The notes under the pieces were generated by a model, which saw nothing but the letters and a program-made list of their open reading frames with translations, had not been told where the DNA came from and made no database searches. Below are positions 36,315-44,986 of a stretch of DNA of 64,000 nt, piece by piece. The stretch covers positions 41,806 through 105,805 of the forward strand of contig NZ_FORM01000009.1 of assembly GCF_900114005.1 (NCBI RefSeq), written 5' to 3'. The position numbers and the translations under genes are program-made. This DNA comes from Olleya namhaensis. GTDB lineage: Bacteria; Bacteroidota; Bacteroidia; Flavobacteriales; Flavobacteriaceae. Each line of letters starts with the position of its first letter. Position 1 is the first letter of the stretch.

Positions 36315-38150
36315 ATGGCTAGACAAGCACCAAAATCGCTAAAAGAAGGTAATAAAACCAATCTCAAAAAATCTTTTAGCGCTTTAATTTATATCCCTAG
36401 ATTTTTTAAAGAAATCTGGAACACCAATAAAAAACTATTTTTAGGCTCTGCCTTTTGCAGACTTATTGGTGCTGTTTTACCAGTTATTATTTTATGGATT
36501 GGTAAAATAATAATTGACGAAATTATAATACAAACCAAATTAGATGCTTCGGACCTTACACAGCTTTGGACCTATGTTGGTATCGAGTTTGGTTTAATTG
36601 TATTGTCCGATTTAATTAGTCGCGCCATACAATTGACGGATAGTTTATTAGGTGACGCCTACTCTATTGATACCTCTGTAAGAATCATAAAAAAAACCAA
36701 TCAAATAGATATTAGTCTACTTGAAGATTCTGAATTTTACGATAAATTAGAACGTGCCAGAACACAAACCACTAGTCGTGTTGGTTTAATGTCAAATGCA
36801 TTAGGAGAAGTACAAAGCTTAATATCCATTGCAACACTTGTTGCCGGTTTAATATACTTTGAACCCTATCTGATTATCCTTTTAGTATTAAGTATTATTC
36901 CGTCTTTTATAAATGAAATCTATTTTAGTCAACAACAATACTCTTTAGCTAGAGGTTGGACTGCAGAACGTAGAGAATTAGATTACTTAAGATTTATAGG
37001 GGCAAATGATAAAACAGCAAAAGAAATTAAACTATTTGGTCTAACAGACTTTGTAGTAGACCGTTTTAAAAACCTGTCTCAAGAATATTACGACCTCAAC
37101 AAAAAACTGGCAATAAAAAGATCGGCTTTAGGTTTTGTCTTTAATGTTTTGGGAACCTTAAGTTATTATGGTGCGTATGTGTTTATAATTTATCGTGTTA
37201 TTTCTGGCGTTATTACTTTAGGAGAATTAACCTTTTTATCGGGTGCTTTTAATAGATTAACAAGAAACTTACAAGACTTCTTTTCTAAGTTTACACGTAT
37301 ATCAGAAAGCGCATTATATTTAAAAGACTATTTTGATTTTATTGATATTTCAATAAAACCAAAACATAACGAGGATATGCCACTACCAGAAACGATAAGT
37401 GAAGGGTTTGAATTTAAAAATGTGGAATTTTCTTATCCAGAATCTGACAACAAAATATTAAAAGGAATTAGCTTTAAAATTAAAGCAGGAGAAAAATTAG
37501 CCTTTGTTGGTCAAAATGGTGCTGGTAAAACAACATTAACTAAGTTATTATTACGTTTTTACGAACCTACGTCTGGCGAAATATTATTAGATGGCGTTAA
37601 TATTAATAGATTTAACAAAGCAAAATATCAAGCTTTTTTTGGTGTGATTTTTCAAGACTTTTTTAAATACGAATTTACCGTTAGAGAAAACATTGCTATT
37701 GGTGATATTAAAGAAATAAACAATCAAGAAAAAATTGAAAATGCAGCCGAGCTAAGTTTAGCAAACCAAGTGGTGTCAGAACTTAAAAAAGGTTACGACC
37801 AACAACTAGGAAAACGTTTTGCTAAAGGACAAGAATTGTCTGGTGGACAATGGCAAAAAGTAGCATTAGCTAGAGCATATATGAAAGATGCTAAAGTGAT
37901 GATTTTGGACGAGCCTACCTCTGCTTTAGATGCTAAAGCGGAAAGCGATGTTTTTGATCGTTTTATAGGTTTAACAAAAGACAAAACCAGTATTATCATT
38001 TCGCACAGATTTAGCACTGTAAGACAAGCAGACAAGATTTTAGTATTAGACGAAGGTCGTGTACTAGAAATGGGTACACATGAAGCGTTAATGGCTAATC
38101 AGTCATTATATGCCGACTTATTTAAACTACAAGCAGAAGGTTACCAATAA
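36315..38150 (+). CDS. ABC exporter, permease fused to ATPase
   Basis: 611 residues. The N-terminal half has six membrane helices (about 40-330) of the type IV exporter fold. The ATPase half has Walker A GQNGAGKTT, signature LSGGQWQK, Walker B VMILDEPTSALDA and switch His in IIISHRFS. The half-transporter should work as a homodimer exporting a lipid, peptide or drug; the substrate is not predictable. It follows sufT by 12 bases and may be read from the same mRNA. Confidence 0.9.
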   Translation: MARQAPKSLKEGNKTNLKKSFSALIYIPRFFKEIWNTNKKLFLGSAFCRLIGAVLPVIILWIGKIIIDEIIIQTKLDASDLTQLWTYVGIEFGLIVLSDLISRAIQLTDSLLGDAYSIDTSVRIIKKTNQIDISLLEDSEFYDKLERARTQTTSRVGLMSNALGEVQSLISIATLVAGLIYFEPYLIILLVLSIIPSFINEIYFSQQQYSLARGWTAERRELDYLRFIGANDKTAKEIKLFGLTDFVVDRFKNLSQEYYDLNKKLAIKRSALGFVFNVLGTLSYYGAYVFIIYRVISGVITLGELTFLSGAFNRLTRNLQDFFSKFTRISESALYLKDYFDFIDISIKPKHNEDMPLPETISEGFEFKNVEFSYPESDNKILKGISFKIKAGEKLAFVGQNGAGKTTLTKLLLRFYEPTSGEILLDGVNINRFNKAKYQAFFGVIFQDFFKYEFTVRENIAIGDIKEINNQEKIENAAELSLANQVVSELKKGYDQQLGKRFAKGQELSGGQWQKVALARAYMKDAKVMILDEPTSALDAKAESDVFDRFIGLTKDKTSIIISHRFSTVRQADKILVLDEGRVLEMGTHEALMANQSLYADLFKLQAEGYQ

Positions 38151-38169
38151 TATTACTTATTTTTAAATT

Positions 38170-38673
38170 ATGGCTGAAGAGATTATTAATCGCGTTGCGA
38201 ATAGCAAACTAGTAACTATTGACCTTGAGGATTATTATCCAAAAGGAAAACGTGTTGTGCTAGATATTAAGGATTGGTTGTTTCAAGAATTGGTTTTAAA
38301 AGAGCAAGATTTTAGAAATTACATCAAAAATCATGACTGGAGTCAGTACCAAAATCAGTACGTAGCTATCACATGTAGCGCCGATGCTATCATTCCGGAT
38401 TGGGCTTTTATGTTACTGGTCGTAAATTTACAGCCTTTTGTCGAAAAGAGCCATATTGGTACACTTGAAGATTTAGAGACTGCTATTTACCAAGACATAA
38501 TTAATGCAATTGATGGTACTATTTACCAGGATAAGCCGGTTATTATTAAAGGCTGCAGTAAGCTGCCAGTGCCTATAAACGCTTATGTTATGATAACAAA
38601 TAAGCTTAAACCTTACGCTAAAAACATCATGTACGGCGAGGCGTGTTCTTTTGTGCCATTATTTAAACGTTAA
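38170..38673 (+). CDS. DUF2480 family protein
   Basis: 167 residues, cytoplasmic. It matches the Bacteroidota DUF2480 family: INRVANSKLVTIDLEDYYP, DIKDWLFQELVLKEQDFR and the conserved CSADAIIPDWAFMLL. The function is unknown. Possible metal ligands include Cys residues in TCSAD, KGCSK and GEACSF. It is 19 bases after the ABC transporter gene and followed by a terminator. Confidence 0.85.
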   Translation: MAEEIINRVANSKLVTIDLEDYYPKGKRVVLDIKDWLFQELVLKEQDFRNYIKNHDWSQYQNQYVAITCSADAIIPDWAFMLLVVNLQPFVEKSHIGTLEDLETAIYQDIINAIDGTIYQDKPVIIKGCSKLPVPINAYVMITNKLKPYAKNIMYGEACSFVPLFKR

Positions 38674-38689
38674 CCACTTCTTTAAAAAT

Positions 38690-38712
38690 ACAACTAATTG
38701 ATTATTAGTTGT
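38690..38712 (+). terminator. Terminator after DUF2480 gene
   Basis: ACAACTAAT / ATTAGTTGT, a 9-bp perfect stem with loop TGATT, followed by a T-rich run (TTGTGTTTTTTTG). It closes the transcript that began in the suf region. Confidence 0.8.
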
Positions 38713-38754
38713 TTGTGTTTTTTTGTTATTTTTAAAGTTATTAGTTCTAAACCG

Positions 38755-38762
38755 TATCTTTG
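38755..38762 (+). promoter_or_regulatory. -7 element TATCTTTG before DUF3078 gene
   Basis: Perfect TAnnTTTG element, 28 bases before the ATG at 38791. No TTTG lies at the expected -33 distance (TTTAAAG is the closest). Confidence 0.65.
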
Positions 38763-38790
38763 CAACCGATTTACTAAAACTATAAGAATT

Positions 38791-39720
38791 ATGAAAAAAA
38801 TATTTTTAACAGGTGCATTATTATTAGGAATGGTTTCTATGAATGCCCAAACAAAAGAAGAATTACACACTCAAAAGGTAGAAAAGCAAGCTGTTGCTGA
38901 TGCAGCACAAGCAGAAGCTAATGCTTTACAAGCGCAAATAGATGCTTTACCAGGATGGAGAAAAGGTGCTTTTGGTACTATTGGAGGAAGTATTTCTGAA
39001 TTTAGCAACTGGTACTCTCAAAGTGCAGCAAACAACGCTTCTGGAAACATTGGTATAACTGTTAACGGTTTTGCTAACTTAATTGAAGAAAAGTTTTTCT
39101 GGAGAAACAATCTTAACGTAAACTTAGGATGGGTAAAATTAGACGACAAAGCTAATGACAATTTAGACGGAACTCCTTTTGAAGTTGATGATAAAGATTT
39201 TGATGCTACTACAGATGTTTTTAACATCTCTTCTTTATACGGAAGAAACATTGCTAAAAACTTAGCTGTATCTGGATTAGCGGAGTACAGAACTACAATC
39301 TTAGATAACTTTAACGACCCAGGATATTTAGATGTTGGTGTTGGTTTAACTTGGACACCTATTGAAAACTTAATAGTTGTTGCTCACCCATTAAACTACA
39401 ACTTTGTATTTGCTAAAAACGATGCTGTTTTTCAGTCGTCTTTAGGAGCAAAAATAGTTGCTGACTATACACGTCAAATTGGAGCAATTAGCTTTAAATC
39501 TAACTTCTCTACTTTCCAATCTTATGAAGATGGAGATTTATCTAACTTTACTTGGATAAACAGTTTTGGTTACAACTTATGGAAAATGATTGGTGTTGGT
39601 TTTGACTTTGGTTTAAGAAGCAACAAACAAGAAGCTGCTAACTTCCAAGATACTACTTTATCTGGTGCTGATAACAAATTACAATCTTACTGGTTAGTTG
39701 GTTTAAACTACCAATTATAA
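38791..39720 (+). CDS. DUF3078 outer-membrane beta-barrel protein
   Basis: 309 residues from ATG 38791; the longer frame from 38698 covers the terminator and promoter and is rejected. A signal peptide (IFLTGALLLGMVSMNAQ) is followed by a short coiled-coil-like stretch rich in Ala/Glu/Gln (VEKQAVADAAQAEANALQAQ), then alternating beta strands with aromatic ends and a C-terminal LVGLNYQL typical of barrel proteins. It matches the DUF3078 family of Bacteroidota. The strong promoter and codon regularity suggest high expression. Confidence 0.88.
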   Translation: MKKIFLTGALLLGMVSMNAQTKEELHTQKVEKQAVADAAQAEANALQAQIDALPGWRKGAFGTIGGSISEFSNWYSQSAANNASGNIGITVNGFANLIEEKFFWRNNLNVNLGWVKLDDKANDNLDGTPFEVDDKDFDATTDVFNISSLYGRNIAKNLAVSGLAEYRTTILDNFNDPGYLDVGVGLTWTPIENLIVVAHPLNYNFVFAKNDAVFQSSLGAKIVADYTRQIGAISFKSNFSTFQSYEDGDLSNFTWINSFGYNLWKMIGVGFDFGLRSNKQEAANFQDTTLSGADNKLQSYWLVGLNYQL

Positions 39721-39741
39721 TAGTAATTACAATACATAATA

Positions 39742-39770
39742 AAAAAAGCACCTTTTTAAGGTGCTTTTTT
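39742..39770 (+). terminator. Strong terminator after DUF3078 gene
   Basis: AAAAAAGCACCTT / AAGGTGCTTTTTT, a 13-bp perfect stem with a TTT loop and further T residues. Confidence 0.9.
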
Positions 39771-39780
39771 TTTATGCGTT

Positions 39781-39801
39781 AAGGATGGAAGTGGCATCCT
39801 T
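39781..39801 (+). terminator. Second hairpin with T run
   Basis: AAGGATG / CATCCTT with a 7-base loop followed by five T residues, directly behind the first terminator. The rest of the gap to 39935 has no gene; a weak ACCC-TTTTT-AGGGT stem near 39908-39921 could serve hflX on the minus strand. Confidence 0.55.
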
Positions 39802-39935
39802 TTTTGTAAACTATTTTACTGTTAACCAAGTTTAATTTTAACTGTTAGGTCTATAAACAACAAACAGGTTTACTAGTATTACAAAAAAGATATAACGGAC
39901 AGCCTGACCCTTTTTAGGGTAACGCCCACATTATA

Positions 39936-41165
39936 CTACTCTTCCTCGTCTAAGTTATCGTAATCGTAATCTGGATATAAGAAATGGTTGTACGGGAAAC
40001 GCGTCACGTGTATTTCTCTAACCTCATCATAAACACGCTTTTTAAAATCTTCTAAATTACGTTTGTTTAAGGCAGAAATAAATAGTGCGTTATGTTCTCC
40101 TACTCTGCTCATCCATGTTTTTTTCCATTCTGCTAAAGAGAAATGTTCTCCGGTACGCTCGGCAATTAAATCCGTCTCGTCAAATGGTTTGGCCTGGTAA
40201 GCATCTATTTTATTAAACACCATTATTATTGGCTTGTCTGCGCTATCAATTTCGCCCAAAACTTTGTTTACAGACTCAATATGGTCTTCAAAATTTGGAT
40301 GCGAAATATCTACAACATGCAATAATAGATCTGCTTCTCTAACCTCATCCAAGGTACTTTTAAAACTGTCTACTAATTGTGTTGGTAACTTGCGGATAAA
40401 CCCTACGGTATCCGTTAATAAAAAAGGTAGATTTTGAATGACTACTTTTCTAACAGTTGTATCAAGGGTTGCAAATAATTTGTTTTCGGCAAAGACCTCA
40501 GACTTGCTAACAGTGTTCATCAAAGTAGATTTACCAACGTTGGTATATCCAACTAAAGCTACTCTGACCATCTTACCACGATTACCACGTTGTACTGACA
40601 TTTGCTTGTCAATAGTCTTTATCTTGTCTTTAAGCAAGGATATCCTATCACGGACAATACGTCTATCTGTTTCGATTTCTGTCTCTCCAGGTCCACGCAT
40701 ACCAATACCCCCTTTTTGACGCTCAAGGTGTGTCCACATCCCTCTTAGTCTTGGTAATAGGTATTGACATTGTGCTAGCTCTACCTGTGTTCTGGCATAA
40801 CTAGTTTGTGCACGCTGTGCAAAAATATCCAGAATCAAATTGGTACGATCTAATACTTTTACGTTTAGGATTTTACTTATGTTACGCTCTTGAGACGACG
40901 ATAACTCGTCATCAAAAATAGCAGTCCCGATGTGATTGTCTTCAATATACTGTCTTACCTCTTCCATTTTACCTGTCCCTATGTATGTTTTAGGGTTAGG
41001 CATTTCCATTTTTTGGGTGAATCGTTTTGATACTTCACCACCTGCTGTAAAGGTCAAAAACTCAAGCTCATCAAGGTATTCCTTAGATTTCTCTTCGTTT
41101 TGTTCTTTAGTTACAACACCAATTAAAACTGCTTTTTCAAGCGATATATCTTTTTTTTCTAACAT
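39936..41165 (-). CDS. hflX: Ribosome-associated GTPase HflX
   Basis: 409 residues. N-terminal HflX domain (GGEVSKRFTQKMEMPNPKTYIGTGK, DELSSSQERNI), the glycine-rich linker KGGIGMRGPGETEIETDRR, then a G domain with GYTNVGKST (206-214), DTVGFI and NKID. HflX splits stalled 70S ribosomes under stress. The C-terminal tail is very acidic (DYDYDNLDEEE). A single gene; its own promoter has TAACTTTG on the minus strand (complement at 41182-41189). Confidence 0.94.
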   Translation of the reverse strand: MLEKKDISLEKAVLIGVVTKEQNEEKSKEYLDELEFLTFTAGGEVSKRFTQKMEMPNPKTYIGTGKMEEVRQYIEDNHIGTAIFDDELSSSQERNISKILNVKVLDRTNLILDIFAQRAQTSYARTQVELAQCQYLLPRLRGMWTHLERQKGGIGMRGPGETEIETDRRIVRDRISLLKDKIKTIDKQMSVQRGNRGKMVRVALVGYTNVGKSTLMNTVSKSEVFAENKLFATLDTTVRKVVIQNLPFLLTDTVGFIRKLPTQLVDSFKSTLDEVREADLLLHVVDISHPNFEDHIESVNKVLGEIDSADKPIIMVFNKIDAYQAKPFDETDLIAERTGEHFSLAEWKKTWMSRVGEHNALFISALNKRNLEDFKKRVYDEVREIHVTRFPYNHFLYPDYDYDNLDEEE

Positions 41166-41181
41166 ATAAATAATTATACTA

Positions 41182-41189
41182 CAAAGTTA
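41182..41189 (-). promoter_or_regulatory. -7 element TAACTTTG of hflX
   Basis: TAnnTTTG on the minus strand, 16 bases before the hflX ATG. A TTTA at 41207-41210 (complement) is a poor -33 element. Confidence 0.45.
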
Positions 41190-41242
41190 CGCAATTGTAT
41201 CCATAATAAATTCGCTATTTTTAGGCTTCTAAATTTATACTA

Positions 41243-42214
41243 TTGAAATTTAACATCTTTAAAACAAAAACCTTACAGCACACATTTGCTTTTTATAATA
41301 TAGAAAATCTATTTGATATTTATAAGGATGATTTAACGCGTGATAGAGACTTTATTCCAACCTCAGAAAAACGTTGGACTATAAAACGCTATAATAATAA
41401 GCTACGTAAAATTGGGTATGCCATTTCTAACATTGGTAAAAAGGAAACGAAAGCACATCCTGCGATTATTGGTTTGGCCGAAATAGAAAATGAAGCTGTT
41501 TTAAAAGATTTAATTAACTCCAAACATCTAAAAGAATATGCCTACCAATTTGTGCATTACAATAGTAAAGATGAACGCGGTATTGATGTCGCTTTTGTTT
41601 ACGATAGCGAAAAATTTAAAGTGACCAACTCTGAGGTGTTTACGTTTAGTTTTAAAAATGAGGATGGCAGCTCTGATTATACCCGAGACATATTACTAGT
41701 GTCTGGGTTGTTTTTAGGTGAATCGATTCATTTTTTAATAAACCATTGGCCATCACGACGCACGGGAGGTTATGAAACCGAACACAAAAGACTTACAGCC
41801 TCTACTAATTTACAGGCTATTATTAGTACCTTAAAAGATAATATTCCGGATGCTAGAATTGTTGTTATGGGCGATTTTAATGATAATCCAAATGATAAAA
41901 GCATAGAACTATTAATGGAAAACCAGGGATTATTTAATCCAATGGAAACTTTAATATCTATTGACAGAGGGACAACAAGTCACCACTCTGAATGGAACTT
42001 GTTTGATCAAATATTATTTACGCCTAACTTTTTTGAGAGTAAACCTAAAAGTCTTAGATATGTCAAAGCAGATATTTACGATGCGGACTTTTTAAAACAA
42101 TTAGATGGCAAATATAAAGGCACACCTTACCGTACTTATGTTGGAAAAAACTACAAAGGCGGTTATAGTGATCATTTTCCGGTGTACATGATTTTAAAGA
42201 AAAAACTAACCTAA
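41243..42214 (+). CDS. Endonuclease/exonuclease/phosphatase family protein
   Basis: 323 residues. EEP fold motifs: AFYNIENLFD, LAEIENEAVLKDL, HYNSKDERGIDVAFVY, INHWPSRRTGG, VVMGDFNDNP and YSDHFPVYM, which hold the metal and phosphate site. No signal peptide. The substrate could be DNA, RNA or a phospholipid. No in-frame ATG is available near the N-terminus, so TTG at 41243 is used, in line with the start residues KFNIFKTKTLQH. It converges with the DUF3095 gene with a 4-base overlap. Confidence 0.88.
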   Translation: MKFNIFKTKTLQHTFAFYNIENLFDIYKDDLTRDRDFIPTSEKRWTIKRYNNKLRKIGYAISNIGKKETKAHPAIIGLAEIENEAVLKDLINSKHLKEYAYQFVHYNSKDERGIDVAFVYDSEKFKVTNSEVFTFSFKNEDGSSDYTRDILLVSGLFLGESIHFLINHWPSRRTGGYETEHKRLTASTNLQAIISTLKDNIPDARIVVMGDFNDNPNDKSIELLMENQGLFNPMETLISIDRGTTSHHSEWNLFDQILFTPNFFESKPKSLRYVKADIYDADFLKQLDGKYKGTPYRTYVGKNYKGGYSDHFPVYMILKKKLT

Positions 42215-43377
42215 TTAAAGTTTCTGTTTTTAAGTTTTTCTTTAAACATAATAGCTGCACTAGTATACCCACCTTCTGTACCATCTACAAAATGGATGTG
42301 TTTTTCTTTACGATCTTGAATGTAACAAGACATAATAGACGCGTGTGTGGTGTGTAATCCGTAAATAATTTTATTGTTTGACTCTAAATCATCCAACAAT
42401 ATTTGCAACCTACTAACCTGTTTATTAGTACCAGAAATTACTGTATTAATAGACCCATCTAACATAATGGTATCAGACAATTGGCTAACCTTATACACAT
42501 AACGCTTACCTGCTTTAAACAACTTAAAATAGTACTTTCCAAAAATAGTAATTAACCAATTGTTTAATAAATAGCTGGTTTTGTTTTTACCCAACTTAAC
42601 ATGCATTTCTTTTTTTATTTTTTCAATGGATGTGTTAAGCCTAAGTTTTAAAGCGGTAATTGGATTACGATTGTTTAAGTCGCCAAAAACATAGTTAATC
42701 TCATTCATTATTGTCCCGTATATTTCGGCTTGCTTTTTTTCGTCATTACAATTTACAAGTAAACAAATCACTTTTTTCTCGGTTTGACTTGGGTAAATCT
42801 CGTCCCATCGACATTCCATACCTTCTAGGTTAAGTGTTAATACACTAGTATCACCATGAGACGCTTTAAAATTATCTTTAATAACGTTTTCGGCATATTT
42901 TATACCATTACCTAAAACCACGGGAGTTGTAAGGTATTTGTTGTGTCTAAGCTTAGTAATCCTTAAGGTTACATTATTGTTATAAACCTTTTCTAGCTCT
43001 AAATGTCCTACTCTTAAATTAAGATTTAAAGTGTTTTTTATATGTTGACTATAATTATTTAAAGCCTCTAAAACGGGAGTTAATATAGTATTAGGTATAA
43101 TAAATGTAGACCCATCACCTCCAAAAAAATAAGGGATTTCAATCTTTTTATTAACTGTTTTTATAGTATTTAAAACTGTTATTATACTACCTGTAGCACA
43201 CAAATTAACGTCGTTATGAAACCCGTTTGCTACTGCTGCTGTTGAGTTTTCGATATCCGTCACAACAATAGACCAATTTTTAGGCACACTAGAAAACAAG
43301 CTCTCATCCTTTAAAAGGTCTGTTAAGGGCAGACTATTTTTAGAGATTTTTTTATAAAAATTCAAATCAGATTTCAT
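42211..43377 (-). CDS. DUF3095 protein, class III nucleotide-cyclase-like
   Basis: 388 residues, soluble. It matches the DUF3095 family. Near the N-terminus SIVVTDIENSTAAV has the form of the first metal-binding strand of class III adenylate/guanylate cyclases (Asp41), and 47 residues later FFGGDGSTFIIP (Asp88) has the form and spacing of the second metal-binding Asp. The remaining 200 residues include a MECRWDEIYPSQ segment, where Arg or Glu could act on the base, and a C-terminal domain with IQDRKEKHIHFVDG. Cyclase activity is inferred from these motifs only. Confidence 0.75.
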   Translation of the reverse strand: MKSDLNFYKKISKNSLPLTDLLKDESLFSSVPKNWSIVVTDIENSTAAVANGFHNDVNLCATGSIITVLNTIKTVNKKIEIPYFFGGDGSTFIIPNTILTPVLEALNNYSQHIKNTLNLNLRVGHLELEKVYNNNVTLRITKLRHNKYLTTPVVLGNGIKYAENVIKDNFKASHGDTSVLTLNLEGMECRWDEIYPSQTEKKVICLLVNCNDEKKQAEIYGTIMNEINYVFGDLNNRNPITALKLRLNTSIEKIKKEMHVKLGKNKTSYLLNNWLITIFGKYYFKLFKAGKRYVYKVSQLSDTIMLDGSINTVISGTNKQVSRLQILLDDLESNNKIIYGLHTTHASIMSCYIQDRKEKHIHFVDGTEGGYTSAAIMFKEKLKNRNFN

Positions 43378-43544
43378 ACATCAATAAGCATTATTTAAAT
43401 AAACACTCAGATTTTAAAGATACGTTATTAACACAATAATCAGATGTCATTGCAAATTATATAACAACACTAAAAAATTGTGTAACTAAAAAAAATAAAG
43501 TCACAATACCTTTGTTGGACATTAACTAATCACAATCTAAAATT

Positions 43545-43907
43545 ATGAAACCCAACAAAATCCTTTTAATAATTACTACCCTTTGCATAATGCCATTAAT
43601 AATTATGTCTACAAATAACGAGGTGAAAATAGTGAGTCATTTAACTCCAATAAATACTACAAAAACTACTAACAACACAGACAAAACCACTTCTATTAAT
43701 CAAGCCTTAGGACTTACTATTAATGACACTTATTTTGATATAAAAGTTAAGGTCCCAAACTACACTGTCCAGACCAATAACAATCAAAATGTAGTAATTA
43801 CCACCCAAGACACTGTATTTGTTTTAGATCAAAAAGCAACCGAAGACCTTACCAAATACACTATTAACAATTTAGCTAAAATCACTAAAATTGTTATTAA
43901 AAACTAA
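43545..43907 (+). CDS. Small exported hypothetical protein
   Basis: 120 residues with an N-terminal hydrophobic signal (ILLIITTLCIMPLIIMS). The rest is Thr/Asn-rich and beta-like (LTINDTYFDIKVKVPNYTVQ). No family recognised. It lies 59 bases before the AraC/REC/kinase unit and 167 bases after the divergent DUF3095 gene. TACCTTTG near 43507-43514 may be its promoter. Confidence 0.6.
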   Translation: MKPNKILLIITTLCIMPLIIMSTNNEVKIVSHLTPINTTKTTNNTDKTTSINQALGLTINDTYFDIKVKVPNYTVQTNNNQNVVITTQDTVFVLDQKATEDLTKYTINNLAKITKIVIKN

Positions 43908-43965
43908 AAATTAGAATTTAGTATCTTTATAAGATTATCTTTATTTTGTAACTTAATTATTTACT

Positions 43966-44535
43966 ATGACATTGTTTTTTAAATTCGATTTTAATGCCAT
44001 TTGCCAAATAGTTTTAGAGCAAATACTAAATGATAATAATATTAAATATAAGTCTGTAGGTTTTGGCGAAATAGAAGTTTTAGAAAAACTATCTAAAGAA
44101 AAACAAGACCAACTGCAAAATGCTTTAGCAAATTATCAAATTGATATTGTTGAGAATCAAAAAAGTATTTTGGTTCAGAAAATTAAAGACACTATTATTG
44201 ATATGGTGTTTAATGAAGACGTTGTGGTAAACGTAAAAAGCTCTGTATATTTAGCCGAAACTTTAGAACATAGCTATGGCTATCTTAGTAACTTGTTTTC
44301 TGAAGTTACCTATACTTCTATTGAGAATTTTATAATTCTTCAAAAAATAGAATTCGCAAAACAATTAATTATTAAACAAGAATTCAGTTTAACTGAAATT
44401 GCTTTCAGACTTAACTATTCAAGCGTAGCGCATTTAAGCACACAGTTTAAAAACACAACGGGAATTACACCATCCGCTTTTCAGCGAATTATTGCCAAAA
44501 GAAGAGCCTTAAACCAACAAAATAAGACAGACTAA
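43966..44535 (+). CDS. AraC-type regulator with short N-terminal domain
   Basis: 189 residues. The C-terminal 100 residues are a double HTH of the AraC family (YLAETLEHSYGYLSNLFSEVT, then SLTEIAFRLNYSSVAHLSTQFKNTTGITPSAFQ). The N-terminal 80 residues form a small alpha/beta domain (FDFNAICQIVLEQIL, VGFGEIEVLEKLSKEKQ, IDIVENQKSILVQKIKDTI), which resembles the ferredoxin-like domain often found in front of such HTHs in flavobacteria; its ligand is unknown. One base separates it from the response regulator gene. It is a candidate regulator for the stress cluster at 47-49.7 kb. Confidence 0.85.
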   Translation: MTLFFKFDFNAICQIVLEQILNDNNIKYKSVGFGEIEVLEKLSKEKQDQLQNALANYQIDIVENQKSILVQKIKDTIIDMVFNEDVVVNVKSSVYLAETLEHSYGYLSNLFSEVTYTSIENFIILQKIEFAKQLIIKQEFSLTEIAFRLNYSSVAHLSTQFKNTTGITPSAFQRIIAKRRALNQQNKTD

Positions 44536-44536
44536 T

Positions 44537-44983
44537 ATGCAGGAAGATTATATAAACATCACGCTAGCAGATGATGACGAAGATGATAGGTTGTTTTTTA
44601 CCGATGCATTTGATGACATTAAAATAACCACAAGAGTTAAAACTTTTAATGACGGTGTCTACTTAATGGACTATTTAAATAGTGATGATGCTTTGCTACC
44701 AAACGTATTGTTTTTAGATTTAAATATGCCAAGAAAATCAGGTTTGGAATGCTTAAAAGAAATCAAGCAAAACCCTAAATTTAAAGATATTGCAATTGCA
44801 ATTTACTCGACCTCAGCATCCGAAGAAGACATTGAAAACACTTTTATACAAGGCGCAAATATTTATATTAAAAAACCAAGTGATTTTAAAACACTAAAAA
44901 AAGTATTAGCCGAAGTTGTTACCATTAACTGGCAATACCACACTAACAGCATGAATAAAGACAACTTTTTACTTCGTTTTTAA
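44537..44983 (+). CDS. Single-domain response regulator
   Basis: 148 residues, receiver domain only. Acidic pocket DDDEDD near residue 12, phospho-acceptor Asp61 in VLFLDLNMP, Ser/Thr of IYSTSASEED and the KKPSD lysine. No output domain, so it acts by protein contact or as a phosphate relay. Packed between the AraC gene (1 base) and the kinase (3 bases). Confidence 0.9.
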   Translation: MQEDYINITLADDDEDDRLFFTDAFDDIKITTRVKTFNDGVYLMDYLNSDDALLPNVLFLDLNMPRKSGLECLKEIKQNPKFKDIAIAIYSTSASEEDIENTFIQGANIYIKKPSDFKTLKKVLAEVVTINWQYHTNSMNKDNFLLRF

Positions 44984-44986
44984 ACT

